A stretch of DNA of 64,000 bases from Eubacterium sp. (GCA_017430325.1 JAFRNE010000011.1:62001-126000); one strand, 5' to 3'. Positions 1 to 9,110 are shown, counted from the stretch's first letter. Numbers and translations: made by a program. The notes: generated from the sequence alone by a model not told the origin.

Positions 1-1998
1 AAACTTACTGAGGAGCAGGATGAAAAGCAGCTTCATAAGCTGAAGATTCAGACGGCCTGGGCGTATTATCAGTCCTTTGTGGCTAAGGATGCGGCTAAGC
101 TTCTTGAAAGCTTCGAACCTTTTCCGGGTGAAGTGATAGAATATAATAACCTGCTCGGCAGGTCGTATCTCTTGATGGATGAATACCTGAAGGCCAGAAA
201 ATGCTTTCTTATCTGGATGGACTGCCTTATGAGCGGAGAGGTTTCAGAAGAAAAGCAGTTAAGAAGAAAACCCTACGTTAACTACCTTATCGGAGCAACG
301 TATTTTATAGAAAAAGATTATGAAACAGCGGAGAAATATATTGATAATTCACTCCGGTTTGATCATGAGGAGAAGATAGTCTCCAAGGAGATGAAATGCG
401 AGATTCTTTACGAGACAAAGCGCTACAGTGAATGCATCAATGAGTGCGAAGCGGTGATTAGAGGCGAAGATAACTTTATTGCGCAGCTTTATATCGCGAA
501 GTCGTATTTCAGGCTGGGCAATCTCCAGATCGCGCTGGACGAGTCAAATAAGGTTAAGGCGATCTACCCTTATTCGATAGCGCCTTATAAGCTGGAGATG
601 GACATCTTTATGCAGGTGGATCAGTATGATGATGTTCTGAAGGTGATCGCTGTTTATGAACAGATGAATAAGGACAGCCAGTGCTGTAAGATGATGCGCT
701 GTGCGGTGGCGATGAACAGGGATAAGGAATATGAGAATTCCCTGAAGGAGCTTGAGGAGATAGATATCAAAAGCCCGACCTGCGATATCGAGGATCTGGG
801 CGAATATCATTTCCTGCTTGCACGCTGCCAGGAGGAAAACAGAAAGCTTGATGAGGCGGAGGAAAACTTCCGTAAGCTGCTCGAGCTCCATGAGAACGAT
901 CTTGAGGGGCACAGAGCTCTCGGAAGAGTTCTCAGGAAGAAGCTGAAGTTTGCCGAGGCAGTAGATGAATATACAAAACAGATAGAGATAGCACCGAGAG
1001 ATACCGATTATATCTTCAGGGCCATAACCTACAAGGTGCTTGGAAAATACAACGAAGCGGCTGTGGATTACGAAACCGTATTGCAGTTTCCGGGAATCGC
1101 ACCCTATGTAAATACACTTGCGGCAGAGAATCTTCTGATGCTCAACCGTTACAAAGAGGCGGCGGAGCTTTTCCAGAAGGGACTTGCAGGAGCAGAAAAT
1201 CCTATGGATAAGAAGCGCGCGTGGAAGGGACTTGCCTCTGCACTGGCGCTGAGCGAGGAATATGATGATGCATTTGCCGAATATGAGAGGATGCTTCTTG
1301 AATTTGGCGTGATATCGGATATAGTATTTCCTTATGAGGAACTGCTTTCGGCCAGAGGAAGATTCAGCGAGGCGGAATCCCTTGTGAGTAAGCTGCTTTA
1401 CGGAAGCCAGAAGGTGGACGAGCAGGTCTACACGAGCCTGTGCCGTATGAAGTGCCGTGCCGGAGATATCAAGGGCGCCGAGGCAATCTACAAGAGGGCC
1501 GGAGATGAGGGCATAAACTTAAGTGCGCTGGCGTATTATCTGGGTCATGCATATTTAAGTGCCAAAGATTATGCCAAGGCGGAGAAATTCTTCCTTAAAG
1601 GGATGGAAAATTCCGGTTATACGGCGTATAGTGAGCTTGCAGAGGCGGCTGCGGGGCAGTTCGGCGGTAAGACAAGATTTAAGAGATATAAAGATCTTTT
1701 TGAAAAATATAAACTGATAAATGATTATAATACAGAAACTCTGGTGGATGCGGCGCGTATTGCCAGGGTTGAAAAGGAGCCTGACAAGGCCGAGGAGCTT
1801 CTGCTGGAGGCGCTTAGGAGACAGAGATGCAAACACTGTGTCCAGTCTGTATGCGGCGAAGCCTACAAGGAGCTCGTTAAGGTCTATCTGATGAAGAAGC
1901 AGAAGGATAAGGCGAAAGAAGCCTTAAAACAGGCAAGAAGATATATGTTCTACGATTTCTGGCTTGAGGAAAAGGCCGGAGAATTGGGATTGAAATAG
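1..1998 (+). CDS. TPR-repeat protein (5' end outside window)
   Basis: The reading frame is open from base 1, so the start lies upstream; the first GTG at 79 is probably internal. The product is almost wholly helical, with repeated TPR-like helix pairs: alternating A-x-x-x-Y and L-G-x-x-x-A patterns and repeated EAEE/KYxEAA segments from about residue 60 to the end. No signal peptide or membrane segment is visible in the part present. TPR proteins act as docking scaffolds; the partner cannot be inferred. It ends 11 bases before citrate synthase and may be co-transcribed with it. A CxxC-like pair (KHCVQSVC) near the C-terminus is unusual for a plain TPR array. The TPR assignment is firm; the function is unknown. 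Confidence 0.8.
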   Translation, partial: KLTEEQDEKQLHKLKIQTAWAYYQSFVAKDAAKLLESFEPFPGEVIEYNNLLGRSYLLMDEYLKARKCFLIWMDCLMSGEVSEEKQLRRKPYVNYLIGATYFIEKDYETAEKYIDNSLRFDHEEKIVSKEMKCEILYETKRYSECINECEAVIRGEDNFIAQLYIAKSYFRLGNLQIALDESNKVKAIYPYSIAPYKLEMDIFMQVDQYDDVLKVIAVYEQMNKDSQCCKMMRCAVAMNRDKEYENSLKELEEIDIKSPTCDIEDLGEYHFLLARCQEENRKLDEAEENFRKLLELHENDLEGHRALGRVLRKKLKFAEAVDEYTKQIEIAPRDTDYIFRAITYKVLGKYNEAAVDYETVLQFPGIAPYVNTLAAENLLMLNRYKEAAELFQKGLAGAENPMDKKRAWKGLASALALSEEYDDAFAEYERMLLEFGVISDIVFPYEELLSARGRFSEAESLVSKLLYGSQKVDEQVYTSLCRMKCRAGDIKGAEAIYKRAGDEGINLSALAYYLGHAYLSAKDYAKAEKFFLKGMENSGYTAYSELAEAAAGQFGGKTRFKRYKDLFEKYKLINDYNTETLVDAARIARVEKEPDKAEELLLEALRRQRCKHCVQSVCGEAYKELVKVYLMKKQKDKAKEALKQARRYMFYDFWLEEKAGELGLK

Positions 1999-2009
1999 GA
2001 GGAAGAAAG

Positions 2010-3377
2010 ATGTCATATTTAAGTCCGGGAGAAGCAGCAAGAGAGATACACAGACTGTCAAAGCTCTGTACAGATAATAATAAGATAGCACCTGAGCTCT
2101 ATGATATTTACCAGGTTAAGAAGGGACTCAGAGAAGCAAACGGAAAGGGTGTTCTTACAGGTCTTACCGAGATCTCGACCATTCACGGTTCAAAAGAGAT
2201 CGACGGCAAGATAACACCTATAGAGGGTGAGCTTTATTATCGTGGAATCGATATAAATAAGCTTGTTGATGGCTTCACAAGTGAGAACCGTTTCGGCTTC
2301 GAGGAGACAGTTTATCTGCTTATTTTCGGCAAGCTCCCTAATGAGGAGGAGCTGGATGAGTTCAATCATCTTCTGGCATACAACAGAAATCTGCCGGATG
2401 AGTTTGTTCCGGATGTTATTCTTAAGTCACCTAACAGGGATATCATGAATGCCATGGCCAGAAGTATCCTGACACTCAATTCCTATGACAAGAATTCAGA
2501 TGATCTTTCTATACCGAATGTGCTCCGTCAGAGCCTGTGGCTTATCGCTACACTTCCTATGATCGGTGCATATTCTTACCTTTCATACAGACATTACATG
2601 ATCGGAAGAGGGCTTTATATCCACAATCCTAAGCCGGAATTCTCAACAGCTGAGAACCTGCTCCGTATCATGCGTCAGAACAAGAACTTTACACCGCTTG
2701 AGGCGAAAATACTTGATATCGCACTTGTGCTTCATGCAGAACACGGCGGCGGAAACAATTCGACCTTTACAACACACGTTGTAACGTCTTCGGGAACAGA
2801 TACATATTCTTCTGTTGCAGCATCACTCTGCTCACTTAAGGGACCTAAGCATGGTGGCGCAAATATCAAGGTTAAGATGATGTTTGACGAGATCAAGAAG
2901 AATGTTAAGGACTGGAAAAACGAGGATGAGATAGCTGAGTACCTTCTGAAGATCCTCAGAAGAGAAGCTTTCGATAAGTCCGGACTTATCTATGGTATAG
3001 GCCATGCGGTTTATACCAAGTCAGATCCGAGAGCTGAGATCCTCAGAAAATACACTGTAAGTCTTGCTGAGGAGAAGGACAGAATGGACGAGCTTCAGCT
3101 TTATGAGAGTGTTGCTAAGCTTGCGCCTGTTCTTATGCAGGATGAGAGAAAGATGTATAAGCCGGTTTGTCCGAACATAGATTTCTATAGCGGCTTTGTT
3201 TACAATATGCTCGGAATTCCTGATGAGTTCATCACTCCGCTTTTCGCCATCGCAAGAGTTGCGGGCTGGAGTGCTCACAGAATAGAAGAGCTTATCTGTA
3301 CAAACAAGATAATAAGACCTGCATACATGTCTGTTGCAAATGAGGCAGAGTATGTAAATCTTGGAGAGCGTCAATAA
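2010..3377 (+). CDS. gltA: Citrate synthase
   Basis: Condenses oxaloacetate with acetyl-CoA to citrate in the cytoplasm; in clostridia this usually feeds glutamate synthesis rather than a full cycle. Active-site signatures are visible: HAEHGGGNNST (first catalytic His region), GPKHGGAN (second His), and GHAVYTKSDPR (catalytic Asp region). The length of 455 residues is at the long end for bacterial enzymes, with an N-terminal extension of about 45 residues before the LTEIS..I conserved start. The ATG is preceded by AGGAGG with good spacing. No clear terminator follows; an A/T-rich gap with an 11-base direct repeat separates it from the sigma factor gene. A 2-methylcitrate synthase activity cannot be excluded. 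Confidence 0.93.
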   Translation: MSYLSPGEAAREIHRLSKLCTDNNKIAPELYDIYQVKKGLREANGKGVLTGLTEISTIHGSKEIDGKITPIEGELYYRGIDINKLVDGFTSENRFGFEETVYLLIFGKLPNEEELDEFNHLLAYNRNLPDEFVPDVILKSPNRDIMNAMARSILTLNSYDKNSDDLSIPNVLRQSLWLIATLPMIGAYSYLSYRHYMIGRGLYIHNPKPEFSTAENLLRIMRQNKNFTPLEAKILDIALVLHAEHGGGNNSTFTTHVVTSSGTDTYSSVAASLCSLKGPKHGGANIKVKMMFDEIKKNVKDWKNEDEIAEYLLKILRREAFDKSGLIYGIGHAVYTKSDPRAEILRKYTVSLAEEKDRMDELQLYESVAKLAPVLMQDERKMYKPVCPNIDFYSGFVYNMLGIPDEFITPLFAIARVAGWSAHRIEELICTNKIIRPAYMSVANEAEYVNLGERQ

Positions 3378-3378
3378 A

Positions 3379-3423
3379 ACGTATTTGAATAACAGAAGTA
3401 TTAAAAAAATAGACGTATTTGAA
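3379..3423 (+). repeat. 11-bp direct repeat upstream of ECF sigma gene
   Basis: ACGTATTTGAA occurs at 3379-3389 and again at 3413-3423, 34 bases apart (close to three helical turns), in the short A/T-rich gap before the sigma factor gene. It could be a paired binding site or promoter element for autoregulation. The function is inferred only from position. Confidence 0.4.
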
Positions 3424-3489
3424 AAATAAAAAAAATTTTTCCATAAATCCGGAAATGAGTTTCGTATATAAAAGTAAGGAGGTGGCCGG

Positions 3490-4095
3490 GTGTCGGAAGA
3501 ACAATTTAATGATCTTATGAAGCAGCTGGCTGCCGGCAACACAGAGGCGCTTAAGGAAATATATCATACCTACATGAAACTGATATATTCCGTATGTCTC
3601 AACACCCTTCATCAGAAGGAAGCTGCCGAGGACGTTTCTTCGGAGTTTTTCATCAGACTGATGAGATCGGCTGCAACATTTGATGGCAGGGGACACCATA
3701 AGACGTGGATGGTCACTATCGCAAAAAATATGTGTATAGACTATCTTCGTAAAAGTTCACATGAAGTACTTTCCTTTGATGCACCTATAGGAGGACAGAC
3801 GTCAACTGGCGGCGGCCAGGCAGGACATTCCTCTGACAGCACCCAGGGCGACACCGGTGTAAGCATGGGTGAGAGGATGGCGGATAAGGAGAATGTGGAA
3901 GAAAAAGCACTGAACAGATTTACACTTGAGAAAGCACTCGCACTCCTGACGGATAAAGAGAAGGAGATCGTAGATCTTAAGCTGACAGGTGGAATGAAGT
4001 TCAAAGAAATAGCCGATTACCTGCAAATACCGCAGGGAACGGTTTCGTGGCACTATAATGAAGCAATCAAAAAGATGAGGCGGTATCTTACATGA
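3490..4095 (+). CDS. ECF-type RNA polymerase sigma factor (module 1)
   Basis: Directs RNA polymerase to alternative promoters. Region 2 spans roughly residues 10-85 (Y-H-T-Y-M-K-L-I-Y, AAEDVSSEFF, KTWMVTIAKN, DYLRK). Region 4 spans about 135-200 (LLTDKEKEIVDLK, FKEIADYLQIPQGTV helix-turn-helix). Between them lies an unusually long Gly/Ser/Thr-rich linker of about 45 residues. The start is GTG at 3490, set by an AAGGAGG site seven bases upstream. The stop overlaps the next gene's ATG (ATGA), indicating translational coupling, as is normal for an ECF sigma and its anti-sigma. The linker is the odd feature. The family is clear; the target promoters are unknown. Confidence 0.88.
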   Translation: MSEEQFNDLMKQLAAGNTEALKEIYHTYMKLIYSVCLNTLHQKEAAEDVSSEFFIRLMRSAATFDGRGHHKTWMVTIAKNMCIDYLRKSSHEVLSFDAPIGGQTSTGGGQAGHSSDSTQGDTGVSMGERMADKENVEEKALNRFTLEKALALLTDKEKEIVDLKLTGGMKFKEIADYLQIPQGTVSWHYNEAIKKMRRYLT

Positions 4096-4985
4096 AGAAT
4101 GAAAAGTTTCGTGAAGAACTGAATATGACATCTGGTGCGGATATACCGAGTGAAGAAGAGATAGCAGCAGTTGAAGCTATGTATCTTGCTACTCTCGATG
4201 CTGAGGTTCCTGATATCTGGGATAGGATTGAGGCCGGAATAAATGCACCTTCTCACGAGACGAGAACCGTTATGACGGGCGGTGCGGCAGGTAATGCTGC
4301 ATATGGCACGACAGGTTCAGGTAGTACGCAGGAGACAGGTGGGAAGGTTATAAGCCTTGCCGAGAGACGCAGAAAGAAGAAGACTCTCTTTGCGGTTATC
4401 GGTGCGGCAGCGGCTATCCTTATCGTTATGATCCCTACGGTCATGCTTGGCGGAACCAGAAACAGCAAGAAGACTTCCGACAGTGGTAATTCTCCTGTCC
4501 ATTTCTCAGAGGACGGTGAAAACTACTCTATTGGTACAAGCGGAAGCGACAATAAACAGCAGTATTCTCGAGATTCATATGGTAATACTGCTAATGATGC
4601 TCATGAGGACGTTCAGCTGGCCGGTGATAAAGATGATAAGGATTCGTTAAATCTTGGTGACAATGGTTCTCAGGCTACGGAAAGCACAACTACCGCCGGA
4701 TTCGATGAATTCGAAGACGAGAAATATACCGAGTTCTTCGAGGACGGTAAGGTATATCAGATCAAAACAGAAGGCGAGCTTTATCTGTCCGATGATTTTA
4801 AGATAATACTTGAAACTCCGAGTGATTCAAAATATGAGATCGTTAATATCGAAACCTTCAGTGAACCAGTCATTGCAGAGCTTAAGAAAGGCGGCAGGAT
4901 TGAAGTATGGATCAAGGGAGACTTCGATGGTGATGAAAGTGACAGAAGAGTTATTATCTCTGAATATCGTGAGGTAGACAGATAA
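4092..4985 (+). CDS. Single-pass membrane protein, probable anti-sigma factor (module 1)
   Basis: Overlaps the sigma gene by four bases, the usual position of a cognate anti-sigma factor. The N-terminal ~95 residues are hydrophilic and would be cytoplasmic; residues 34-50 (YLATLDAEVPDIWDRIEAG) resemble the short helical sigma-binding segments of small anti-sigmas. One strong membrane span lies at about 98-120 (LFAVIGAAAAILIVMIPTVML), followed by a Ser/Asp/Gly-rich linker and a small C-terminal domain (about 205-297) that would be outside the cell. No zinc-binding HxxxCxxC motif is present. I recognise no named family; the anti-sigma role is inferred from context and topology. The serpin gene follows 83 bases downstream. 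Confidence 0.7.
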   Translation: MKNEKFREELNMTSGADIPSEEEIAAVEAMYLATLDAEVPDIWDRIEAGINAPSHETRTVMTGGAAGNAAYGTTGSGSTQETGGKVISLAERRRKKKTLFAVIGAAAAILIVMIPTVMLGGTRNSKKTSDSGNSPVHFSEDGENYSIGTSGSDNKQQYSRDSYGNTANDAHEDVQLAGDKDDKDSLNLGDNGSQATESTTTAGFDEFEDEKYTEFFEDGKVYQIKTEGELYLSDDFKIILETPSDSKYEIVNIETFSEPVIAELKKGGRIEVWIKGDFDGDESDRRVIISEYREVDR

Positions 4986-5033
4986 GACCGTCCGGGTGAT
5001 CAGTTGTGAAGGATATTCGCAGCCGGATCTGTA

Positions 5034-5051
5034 AGCTGCACATGGGCAGCT
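5034..5051 (+). other. Small hairpin before serpin 1 ribosome site
   Basis: AGCTGC (5034-5039) and GCAGCT (5046-5051) form a six-pair stem ending four bases before the GGAGG of the serpin. It does not cover the ribosome site and has no T-run, so it is not a terminator. It may affect mRNA processing or be incidental. Confidence 0.35.
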
Positions 5052-5068
5052 AATTGGAGGTTAAAATT

Positions 5069-6445
5069 ATGAAATATAGATTTTATGGTAAAAAGCGTGG
5101 GATAAGGGTATTTGCCCTTATCCTGGCTATGATGATATGTTTTGCAGGCTGCGGCAAGGGAAAAAGCAGCAAAAAGGAAGATAATACCGGTAATAACATA
5201 ACCCTTCAGACTCAGGATAATGATGATGTTATAACTGCCAAGCAGGGCAGCTCTGCTAAAATGGGAGCGAACCTGACGAAAAATGATATTCCTGCATCAA
5301 CAGCTGATGAGGTAGAGGCTTTCAAAAAGGCTACTGCAAATCTTGCATTTAAGATCATGAAGGTCCTCAGTACGAAGGAACCGGGCAAGAATATCATGAT
5401 CTCTCCGGATTCCATCATCACAGCACTTGCAATGACTGCAAATGGTGCAAAGGGCGAGACACTTGAAGAGATGCTTGGGGTTCTGGGAGCAGGAATGACT
5501 CTTGAAGAGTATAATAAGGCTCTTTCAGGCTACAACAAGAAGCTTGCTTCGCTGACAGGAGTAAAGTTTGCTGCAGCCAATTCCATCTGGATCAGAAATA
5601 CACCTCAGCTTCAGGTATGCAAGGATTTCATCCAGTCAAATATCGATTACTATGACGCAGATATTTTCGTTGCAGATTTTGACGAGAAGACTGTTGATGA
5701 TATCAATGGCTGGGTAAATGATAATACTCAGGGAATGATCGATAAGATCATTGATGAGATAACTGAGGATAAGATGATGTATCTTATAAATGCTCTTTCC
5801 TTTGAGGCACAGTGGGCAGAGCAGTATGAAGATGGACAGATTTTCGAGGATCGTACCTTTACCACCAGCGATGGTAAGGAGCAGAAGTGTACGATGCTTT
5901 ATGAGAAAATGAATGGCCTTATCAGACTTAACGGTGGTCTTGGATTTGAGAAGAGCTATGAAGGCGGAGAGTATTCATTCGTTGCCCTCCTGCCACCTGA
6001 AGGAATGAGTGCTGAGGAATATCTGAATAGCATAAACGGCGAGGATTTTCTTAAGGCGCTTAATAGTAAGGATTATGATCCTGATCTTATTACAGAACTT
6101 CCGGAATTCAGTTATGATTACGATACAAGCCTTAGTGAAACTCTCGAAGAGCTTGGTATGCCGGGAGCATTTGAAGAATCAGCCGATTTCTCAGGTATGT
6201 GTGATCCAAACCTTATGAATCTCTGGATAGGTGATGTTATCCACAAGACTCATATCGAGCTTGACAGAAACGGCACCAAAGCAGCTGCAGTAACTGCAGT
6301 TATCATGTGCGGTGAAGCTATGGCTATGGAAGAGCCTGAGAAGATCTATATCACTCTCGACAGACCTTTCGTATATGCGATCGTTGATAATTCAACAGAT
6401 CTTCCGGTATTTCTCGGAATAGTTAACTCGATTGAGGCGCAGTAG
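5069..6445 (+). CDS. Serpin-family serine protease inhibitor lipoprotein (module 1)
   Basis: A suicide-type protease inhibitor, exported and lipid-anchored. A basic N-terminus, hydrophobic core and lipobox ICFAGC precede a Lys/Asn-rich linker; the serpin fold starts near residue 85. Signatures include NIMISPDSI, FAAANSIWIR, the helix/hinge region HKTHIELDRNGTKAAAVTAV, and the C-terminal DRPFVYAI..LPVFLGIV. The hinge has small residues as in inhibitory serpins. The reactive loop after it contains MCGEAMAMEEPE; counting from the hinge places P1 near the Glu, but this is uncertain. Start: the TTG at 5054 lies inside the ribosome site, so ATG 5069 with GGAGG upstream is chosen. It probably shares a transcript with the sigma pair. 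Confidence 0.93.
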   Translation: MKYRFYGKKRGIRVFALILAMMICFAGCGKGKSSKKEDNTGNNITLQTQDNDDVITAKQGSSAKMGANLTKNDIPASTADEVEAFKKATANLAFKIMKVLSTKEPGKNIMISPDSIITALAMTANGAKGETLEEMLGVLGAGMTLEEYNKALSGYNKKLASLTGVKFAAANSIWIRNTPQLQVCKDFIQSNIDYYDADIFVADFDEKTVDDINGWVNDNTQGMIDKIIDEITEDKMMYLINALSFEAQWAEQYEDGQIFEDRTFTTSDGKEQKCTMLYEKMNGLIRLNGGLGFEKSYEGGEYSFVALLPPEGMSAEEYLNSINGEDFLKALNSKDYDPDLITELPEFSYDYDTSLSETLEELGMPGAFEESADFSGMCDPNLMNLWIGDVIHKTHIELDRNGTKAAAVTAVIMCGEAMAMEEPEKIYITLDRPFVYAIVDNSTDLPVFLGIVNSIEAQ

Positions 6446-6450
6446 TAATA

Positions 6451-6487
6451 AAAAACTTCACGGCATTCGTGTCGTGAAGTTTTTTTG
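6451..6487 (+). terminator. Rho-independent terminator after serpin 1
   Basis: AAAAACTTCACG (6451-6462) pairs with CGTGAAGTTTTT (6473-6484) around a ten-base loop and runs into a T-tract. It closes the first sigma/membrane protein/serpin module. Confidence 0.88.
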
Positions 6488-6559
6488 TCACAAAATAACC
6501 GGTTAATTCGTTATATGTAGTGAAAGGCAATTCCGGAAAGTCATTCAAAAAGAGGAAAG

Positions 6560-7072
6560 ATGATGAAAAAGAATAATAAAGGGAAATACATAGAAGAGTT
6601 ATACGAGTTTTACGAACAGAAGATGTATTTTTATGCTTATCGTTTTTTGAAGGATGAAAAGCTGTCTGAGGATGCGGTTCACGATACATTTTTGAAGTTG
6701 ATAGAGAAGGGAAAGGTTTTCGGTAATCCCGGATCTGATGAGTGCAGAAACTATATTATGACAGTTACGAAGAATACTATAATAGATAAATATAGGAAGC
6801 GGAAAAGAGAAGAGGAACATATGTATCTGATCGGCGAGGAAGAAGAGCTTGTAGGTGGAAATATCAGCGGGCTATATGACGAATCGTTAGATAGTGTTGA
6901 TGTGGAAGAAAAGATAGATAAGCTTCCGGATAAGTATTCTTCGGTTGTCAGATGTATCGTGATTGATGGGATGAATGTACGAGAGACGGCGGAAAAGCTT
7001 GAAATATCTGAAAATGCAGTGCGAAAAAGATATGAGAGAGCCAAAAAGAAACTGAGGGCTGTTTTGGAATAG
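6560..7072 (+). CDS. ECF-type RNA polymerase sigma factor (module 2)
   Basis: Second alternative sigma factor of the window, 170 residues, the usual ECF size. Region 2: YEQKMYFYAYRFLKDEKLSEDAVHDTFLK and NYIMTVTKNTIIDKYRKRKR (about 16-85). Region 4: KLPDKYSSVVRCIVIDGMNVRETAEKLEISENAVRKRYERAKKKLR (about 122-168) with a normal helix-turn-helix. It lacks the long Gly/Ser linker of the module 1 sigma, so the two are not recent copies. ATG 6560 or 6563 fits the AGAGGAAAG site. The next gene starts nine bases after the stop with its own AGGAGG. Codon use in this gene and the next looks more A/T-rich than in neighbours. Confidence 0.88.
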   Translation: MMKKNNKGKYIEELYEFYEQKMYFYAYRFLKDEKLSEDAVHDTFLKLIEKGKVFGNPGSDECRNYIMTVTKNTIIDKYRKRKREEEHMYLIGEEEELVGGNISGLYDESLDSVDVEEKIDKLPDKYSSVVRCIVIDGMNVRETAEKLEISENAVRKRYERAKKKLRAVLE

Positions 7073-7081
7073 GAGGATACA

Positions 7082-8350
7082 ATGAAACAAGAAAGCCAGA
7101 AAACAATCCCGGATTTTGATATAAATCCGGAAGATTTTGATTGTCCGGAAGGATATCATAAATTTTCTGAAGAGTATAATGAAAGAAAAAGGCTGATACT
7201 AAAAAAGATTTCCGGAAAGCAGGAAGTTAGGTTCAGAATATTAAGACTAGCTGTAGCGATGTGCCTGGTTCTTGTGGGTACACCGGTTGTTGTTAATGCA
7301 GCAACAAAGGGGGATTTATTTGCAAGGCTATTTGGAAGTAAAGGACATAGAAATGTTGAGGTTCATACAGAGGTGTTAGTGGATGACAAATACGGATTAG
7401 AAATACCTATAACTTATCCTGAAAGAGAATATGTTGAGGTAGATCAGGAGAAGGCTGCGGAGCTGCTGAAGGAGGATGAACAGTTTGAACCTTATTCCTT
7501 TACGACAAGAGGAGGAACAACTATTACGGTGGACTATGTTGTGTCCGATGGCAATGCGGCGGTTCTTTCGATGATTCTTGAAAATAAAGATGGACTTGAG
7601 GGATTTGTATATGATCAATTGAATAATGAATCAAAAGGTGCGTGGTTTTCAAATGATTCACGTCTGAGTATCACTATCGGAAGTGGTCAGCTGATATATG
7701 TGGATATTGATAATTCAACACCTGAGAGGGCTGTTTGTTATGTGTATTCGGCACTTGCGTATTCGGATTATGAAGGGAGAAGAAGCTTCCCAATCAGCAT
7801 AATAGAGTATCCTTGTTCAAAGGGAGAATTCTTTGGATATGAAGGATATCAGAACACATATCCGGAGGGCAAACCGGAGAAACGCGAAAACACACAAACA
7901 GAAAGACATGATTTTTTAGTGTCAGAGCTTCAGGATAAGGCAAGTTTTTCGGGCGCTGAAGGAGAAATAGAAATATCGCCTATTTCAATGAAGGTGGCTT
8001 TTTATGAACAGACCCATATGGACAATACATATTCGGTAAGGATCGCTTATAGGGACGGGACAGAGTATGACGTCTGGGAAAGAAGTTGGCCGGATCATGA
8101 AAATGATAAATACATTGATAATACAGGATATATAATTGGTGACGGATATGGCGGTGGTGATCTATACATATTTAATCGCCTTGTAGACGTGGATGGTATT
8201 GAGGCGATATATATTAATGATGTTGAATACACAAGATGTGTGGAAGGGCAGCAAGATAAGGGCGAACTGAGTGAAGCCAAAGAAATTGATGATAAAAACG
8301 AAGCGTACGTGAAACTTGAAGATATAGCTGTAGATGATAATCGGGACTAG
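7082..8350 (+). CDS. Membrane protein, probable anti-sigma partner, ended by an in-frame TAG (module 2)
   Basis: Follows the sigma gene directly (AGGAGG, ATG 7082). Residues 1-52 are hydrophilic and Lys/Glu-rich; one membrane span lies at about 55-72 (LRLAVAMCLVLVGTPVVVNA); the remainder is a large, probably extracytoplasmic region. Layout and context resemble clostridial DUF4179-type anti-sigma-like proteins, but I cannot assign the family firmly. The frame stops at TAG 8348-8350, yet the same frame stays open after the TAG through 8351-9076, so the natural product may be about 664 residues. This is either a nonsense mutation, an uncorrected sequence error or readthrough. TAG is an ordinary stop for other genes here. 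Confidence 0.65.
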   Translation: MKQESQKTIPDFDINPEDFDCPEGYHKFSEEYNERKRLILKKISGKQEVRFRILRLAVAMCLVLVGTPVVVNAATKGDLFARLFGSKGHRNVEVHTEVLVDDKYGLEIPITYPEREYVEVDQEKAAELLKEDEQFEPYSFTTRGGTTITVDYVVSDGNAAVLSMILENKDGLEGFVYDQLNNESKGAWFSNDSRLSITIGSGQLIYVDIDNSTPERAVCYVYSALAYSDYEGRRSFPISIIEYPCSKGEFFGYEGYQNTYPEGKPEKRENTQTERHDFLVSELQDKASFSGAEGEIEISPISMKVAFYEQTHMDNTYSVRIAYRDGTEYDVWERSWPDHENDKYIDNTGYIIGDGYGGGDLYIFNRLVDVDGIEAIYINDVEYTRCVEGQQDKGELSEAKEIDDKNEAYVKLEDIAVDDNRD

Positions 8351-8383
8351 CCATACATCATTGATAATGATTACAAGATAGAA

Positions 8384-9076
8384 ATGGTATCTTATGAAAT
8401 AATACCGGTAGGAGAATTGAATGATCATCCGGAGTATAGTGTAGAGGATTATAGCTTTGGCATCGATGAATCGGGGTATGAAGGAAAGTTTTTCTTTGAT
8501 CGAATAGGTATTTCCAAGGAATCAGATGTGACATATAGACTATATGGACCAGAGTCGTATAATATGTTTGATCCTGCTACGGGGAAAATGGATTTTGATG
8601 ATTATATGACGATTTATGCCAACAATCAGGAAGAAGTTGATATGTATATTGAAAAGAACAAATTCTACTATAATGCTGACACTGATTATTATTTTGTAAG
8701 GATGAGGATAACGAATTCATCTGGACAGAAGAAAGATGATAAATACAATATTTCCTCAATTCAGGTGGTTCTTTCAGATGGGAATGGAGGATATCTTATA
8801 TCAGGCGGAGCTGGTTATGTACAGGGCTCTTCAACAACTATTGATTCGACACACATCATGTCCTTCTATGAATTGGATATTGAACCGGGAGAATCTAAGG
8901 TGGTGACAGTGGGGTTCCCTGTATTTTATGACGAGAGAAGAGGTAAGGTTCTACAGGATAAAAATGGATATACAGCATATGTAGGAAAAAATCCTTATGA
9001 GCTGGTAAATAGTGGCGCTAATCCTGAGGATAGTCAGGATATGGTTTCTCTTGATAATGTGGTATATGGCAAATAA
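8384..9076 (+). CDS. C-terminal continuation of the module 2 membrane protein (downstream of TAG)
   Basis: The frame is the same as 7082-8350 and is open from 8351; the first ATG is at 8384 but no ribosome site precedes it (ACAAGATAGAA), so independent translation is doubtful. The 230 residues contain beta-rich segments typical of extracytoplasmic domains, with many Tyr, Asp and Gly and no signal peptide or membrane span. The best reading is the distal domain of a single gene interrupted by TAG at 8348. If the upstream stop is real, this part is a decaying remnant or is made only by readthrough. It ends 129 bases before the second serpin. Confidence 0.55.
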   Translation: MVSYEIIPVGELNDHPEYSVEDYSFGIDESGYEGKFFFDRIGISKESDVTYRLYGPESYNMFDPATGKMDFDDYMTIYANNQEEVDMYIEKNKFYYNADTDYYFVRMRITNSSGQKKDDKYNISSIQVVLSDGNGGYLISGGAGYVQGSSTTIDSTHIMSFYELDIEPGESKVVTVGFPVFYDERRGKVLQDKNGYTAYVGKNPYELVNSGANPEDSQDMVSLDNVVYGK

Positions 9077-9110
9077 ATAAGTTGAAAATATTGCCATAAA
9101 ATAATACTTA

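Noticed and set aside
7082..9076. Reassigned TAG codon (e.g. pyrrolysine or altered code)
   Set aside because: TAG is used as the normal stop of other genes here (for example at 1996-1998, 7070-7072, 13995-13997 and 28105-28107), and no amber-suppression genes are seen.
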